From assembly GCA_026394095.1 (NCBI GenBank), contig JAPKYY010000834.1, positions 1 through 6,781 on the forward strand: 6,781 nucleotides of DNA, read 5' to 3'. Under the pieces are notes generated by a model. That model saw nothing but the letters and a program-made list of their open reading frames with translations. It did not search any database and was not told where the DNA came from. Shown here piece by piece: positions 5,477 to 6,781 of this stretch. Position 1 is the first letter of the stretch. Each line of letters begins with the position of its first letter. This DNA is from Acidobacteriota bacterium (GTDB taxonomy: Bacteria; Acidobacteriota; Terriglobia; Bryobacterales; Bryobacteraceae). The translations under genes were made by a program, and so were the position numbers.

Positions 5477-6654
5477 TCGCCGTCCGTTGGCAAACCGTTC
5501 TCATTCTGGCCTGTGCCGCCGGCATCAACTACGCAGACCGTACCTCGCTCTCCGTCGTCTACCCCCTGCTTCAGGCAGACCTCCATCTGAGCGACCTGCA
5601 ACTCGCCGCCATCGGGACTCTCTTCCTCTGGAGTTACGCCATCGGCTCCCTTGGTGCCGGAGTGATTGCCGACCGGCTGCCAAGAAATCGCGTCATCCTT
5701 TGGAGTCTGGTCGCGTGGAGTCTTGTGACTGTGTTGTCCGGTTTTGCGAGGACGGCAAATGAGTTGCTGGCAACGAGGGTTCTCTTAGGGCTTGCGGAAT
5801 GTTTCTATTTGCCGGCTGCGATTGCCCTCATAGCCGATCACCATCCGGTAGAGAGCCGTGGCCGTGCACTGTCTCTGCACATGTGTGGGCTCTATGTTGG
5901 CCTCGTTGGAGGCGGAGCCTTGTCAGGCCACCTCGGAGAAACCTACGGCTGGCGATCCGGGCTCTTTGTACTGGGCGCGGCCGGGCTTGTTCTCGCGCTT
6001 GTCTGCCAGGTATTCCTCAAAGAAGTGCCTCGCGAACAAGTCAGAAGCAGCGGCAGAGTCCTGGGGCTGCTAAAGAATCGCGGCTACCTTCTGATTGCTG
6101 GCCAGGCGATGTTGATTGCCGTCGGCACCTGGATGTTCTTCAACTGGATGCCGCTTTACTTCCGCGAAACTTACGGCTTAAGCCTCGCCATGGCTGGCCT
6201 CTCCGGCACCGCTCTTCTCCAACTCTCGGCCGTGGCTGGTTACTCCGCTGGTGGCATACTTTCAGACCGCGCTGCGCTCAAATCCGGCAGCGGCCGGCTC
6301 AAGCTTATGAGCCTCTGCTACCTGCTTTGCGCCCCCTGCCTGCTGGTCTTCCTCACCGGGGCAGGCATGCTCGTGGTCGGCTGCGGCGTAGTCGTATTCT
6401 CCTTCCTGCGATCCGTCGCAGCCTCCAACGAAACAGCCGCTCTCTGCGACCTGATCGACGCGCGCGATAGAGCTACGGCCCAGAGCCTGATGAATACCTT
6501 GAATACGCTGGCAGGCGGGGCTGGTGTCTTTGTCGCCGGCTATCTCAAGGCCGACTGGGGCCTGAGCGGCGTCTTCGCAGGCGTCGGTTTATTGGTAGTC
6601 ATGGCGGCTGGCCTCGTATGGCTGGTGAAGCCTGTTGATAAGCTGGCCCAATGA
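5473..6654 (+). CDS. MFS transporter, probably ACS (anion:cation symporter)-like
   Basis: A 393-residue inner-membrane transporter with about 12 hydrophobic segments in two groups of six, separated by a loop near residues 184-205. The first helix carries INYADRTSLSVVYPLL (18-33), resembling the NYxDR signature of organic-anion and sugar-acid transporters in the ACS family. Between helices 2 and 3 lies the MFS motif GVIADRLPRNRV (63-74). RVLLGLAECFYLPAAIALIADHHPVESRGRA (102-132) matches the helix 4-5 region. ACS members carry hexuronates, glucarate, galactonate, phthalate and similar carboxylates; the substrate here is inferred only at that level. The start must be TTG at 5473, because an in-frame stop lies at 5464-5466 and no other start codon occurs near the helix. 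It overlaps the RidA-family stop (TTGA), and its own stop overlaps the next start (ATGA), so these three genes form an operon. Confidence 0.88.
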   Translation: MIAVRWQTVLILACAAGINYADRTSLSVVYPLLQADLHLSDLQLAAIGTLFLWSYAIGSLGAGVIADRLPRNRVILWSLVAWSLVTVLSGFARTANELLATRVLLGLAECFYLPAAIALIADHHPVESRGRALSLHMCGLYVGLVGGGALSGHLGETYGWRSGLFVLGAAGLVLALVCQVFLKEVPREQVRSSGRVLGLLKNRGYLLIAGQAMLIAVGTWMFFNWMPLYFRETYGLSLAMAGLSGTALLQLSAVAGYSAGGILSDRAALKSGSGRLKLMSLCYLLCAPCLLVFLTGAGMLVVGCGVVVFSFLRSVAASNETAALCDLIDARDRATAQSLMNTLNTLAGGAGVFVAGYLKADWGLSGVFAGVGLLVVMAAGLVWLVKPVDKLAQ

Positions 6655-6781
6655 ATTTGCTGTTGTATTTGATGCTGGCCGCAGAGCCTCGTGTGGAGAT
6701 GGGCGAACCGCGTTTGGTCGTCGCTGGGCCAGCAGATGAACATCGTTGGGGCCGCTGGCAGTTTCCGGTTCTTGAGGCAGC
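6651..6781 (+). CDS. Exported protein, possibly sialidase/BNR-repeat family, partial at right edge
   Basis: A frame opens with ATG at 6651, overlapping the transporter stop as ATGA, and stays open for 43 codons to the window edge. It begins MNLLLYLMLAAEPRV, a short hydrophobic signal-peptide-like segment with a plausible cleavage after Ala-Ala. The mature start includes RLVVAGPADEHRWGRWQFPVLEA; the WGxWQFPxL stretch reminds me of the N-termini of bacterial sialidase-like, BNR-repeat beta-propeller proteins. That family call rests on memory of a short motif and is tentative. Existence of the gene is well supported by the coupling overlap and signal-like start. An exported sugar-releasing or sugar-binding protein next to a sugar-acid-type transporter would make sense. 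Confidence 0.6.
   Translation, partial: MNLLLYLMLAAEPRVEMGEPRLVVAGPADEHRWGRWQFPVLEA

Noticed and set aside
5799..6470. Forward 223-codon open frame inside the transporter gene
   Set aside because: Out-of-frame product is Arg/Pro/Ser-rich with no membrane segments, while the overlapping frame is a clear 12-helix transporter.

Overview
The window is a dense stretch of bacterial chromosome: GC-rich, almost wholly coding, with genes overlapping by a few bases. It carries eight complete genes plus a partial gene at each edge. I infer, without being able to prove it, an acidobacterium of the Solibacter/Bryobacter type. The grounds are a secreted VWFA-like protein of the kind common in that phylum, a nucleoside hydrolase with an apparent signal peptide, and a probable exported sialidase-like protein. 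I see no mobile element, tRNA, rRNA or CRISPR array.

Left block (1-3332). A short reverse-strand membrane-protein start leaves the left edge (1-109). It diverges, across a 35-base gap holding an inverted repeat, from a four-gene forward operon. The operon encodes an exported VWFA-like protein with a damaged MIDAS motif (145-1044), a 5-methylthioribose-kinase-like phosphotransferase (1041-1943), a nucleoside hydrolase with an insertion in its metal-binding loop (1934-2803), and a YjlB-type cupin (2805-3332). The first three overlap by 4 and 10 bases and the cupin follows after one base, so co-translation is likely. The kinase and hydrolase side by side suggest salvage of a ribosyl compound: nucleoside cleavage, then phosphorylation of the released sugar.

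Middle block (3313-5071, reverse strand). A two-gene unit encodes an uncharacterised alpha/alpha-toroid-like protein (4091-5071) followed by an HpcH/HpaI-type class II aldolase (3313-4098). The aldolase very probably starts at a TTG overlapping the upstream stop. Its stop converges on and overlaps the cupin stop by 20 bases.

Right block (5111-6781). Diverging from the middle block across 39 bases are a RidA/YjgF-family protein (5111-5476), a 12-helix MFS transporter that starts at TTG (5473-6654), and the beginning of an exported, possibly sialidase-like protein (6651 to the edge). Together the aldolase, transporter and RidA look like a small catabolic locus for a sugar acid or related carboxylate. 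The substrate cannot be read from the sequence.

Nothing here is clearly a new defence or mobile system. The most interesting points are the kinase-hydrolase pairing, the unassigned toroid protein coupled to the aldolase, and the compact divergent control regions.
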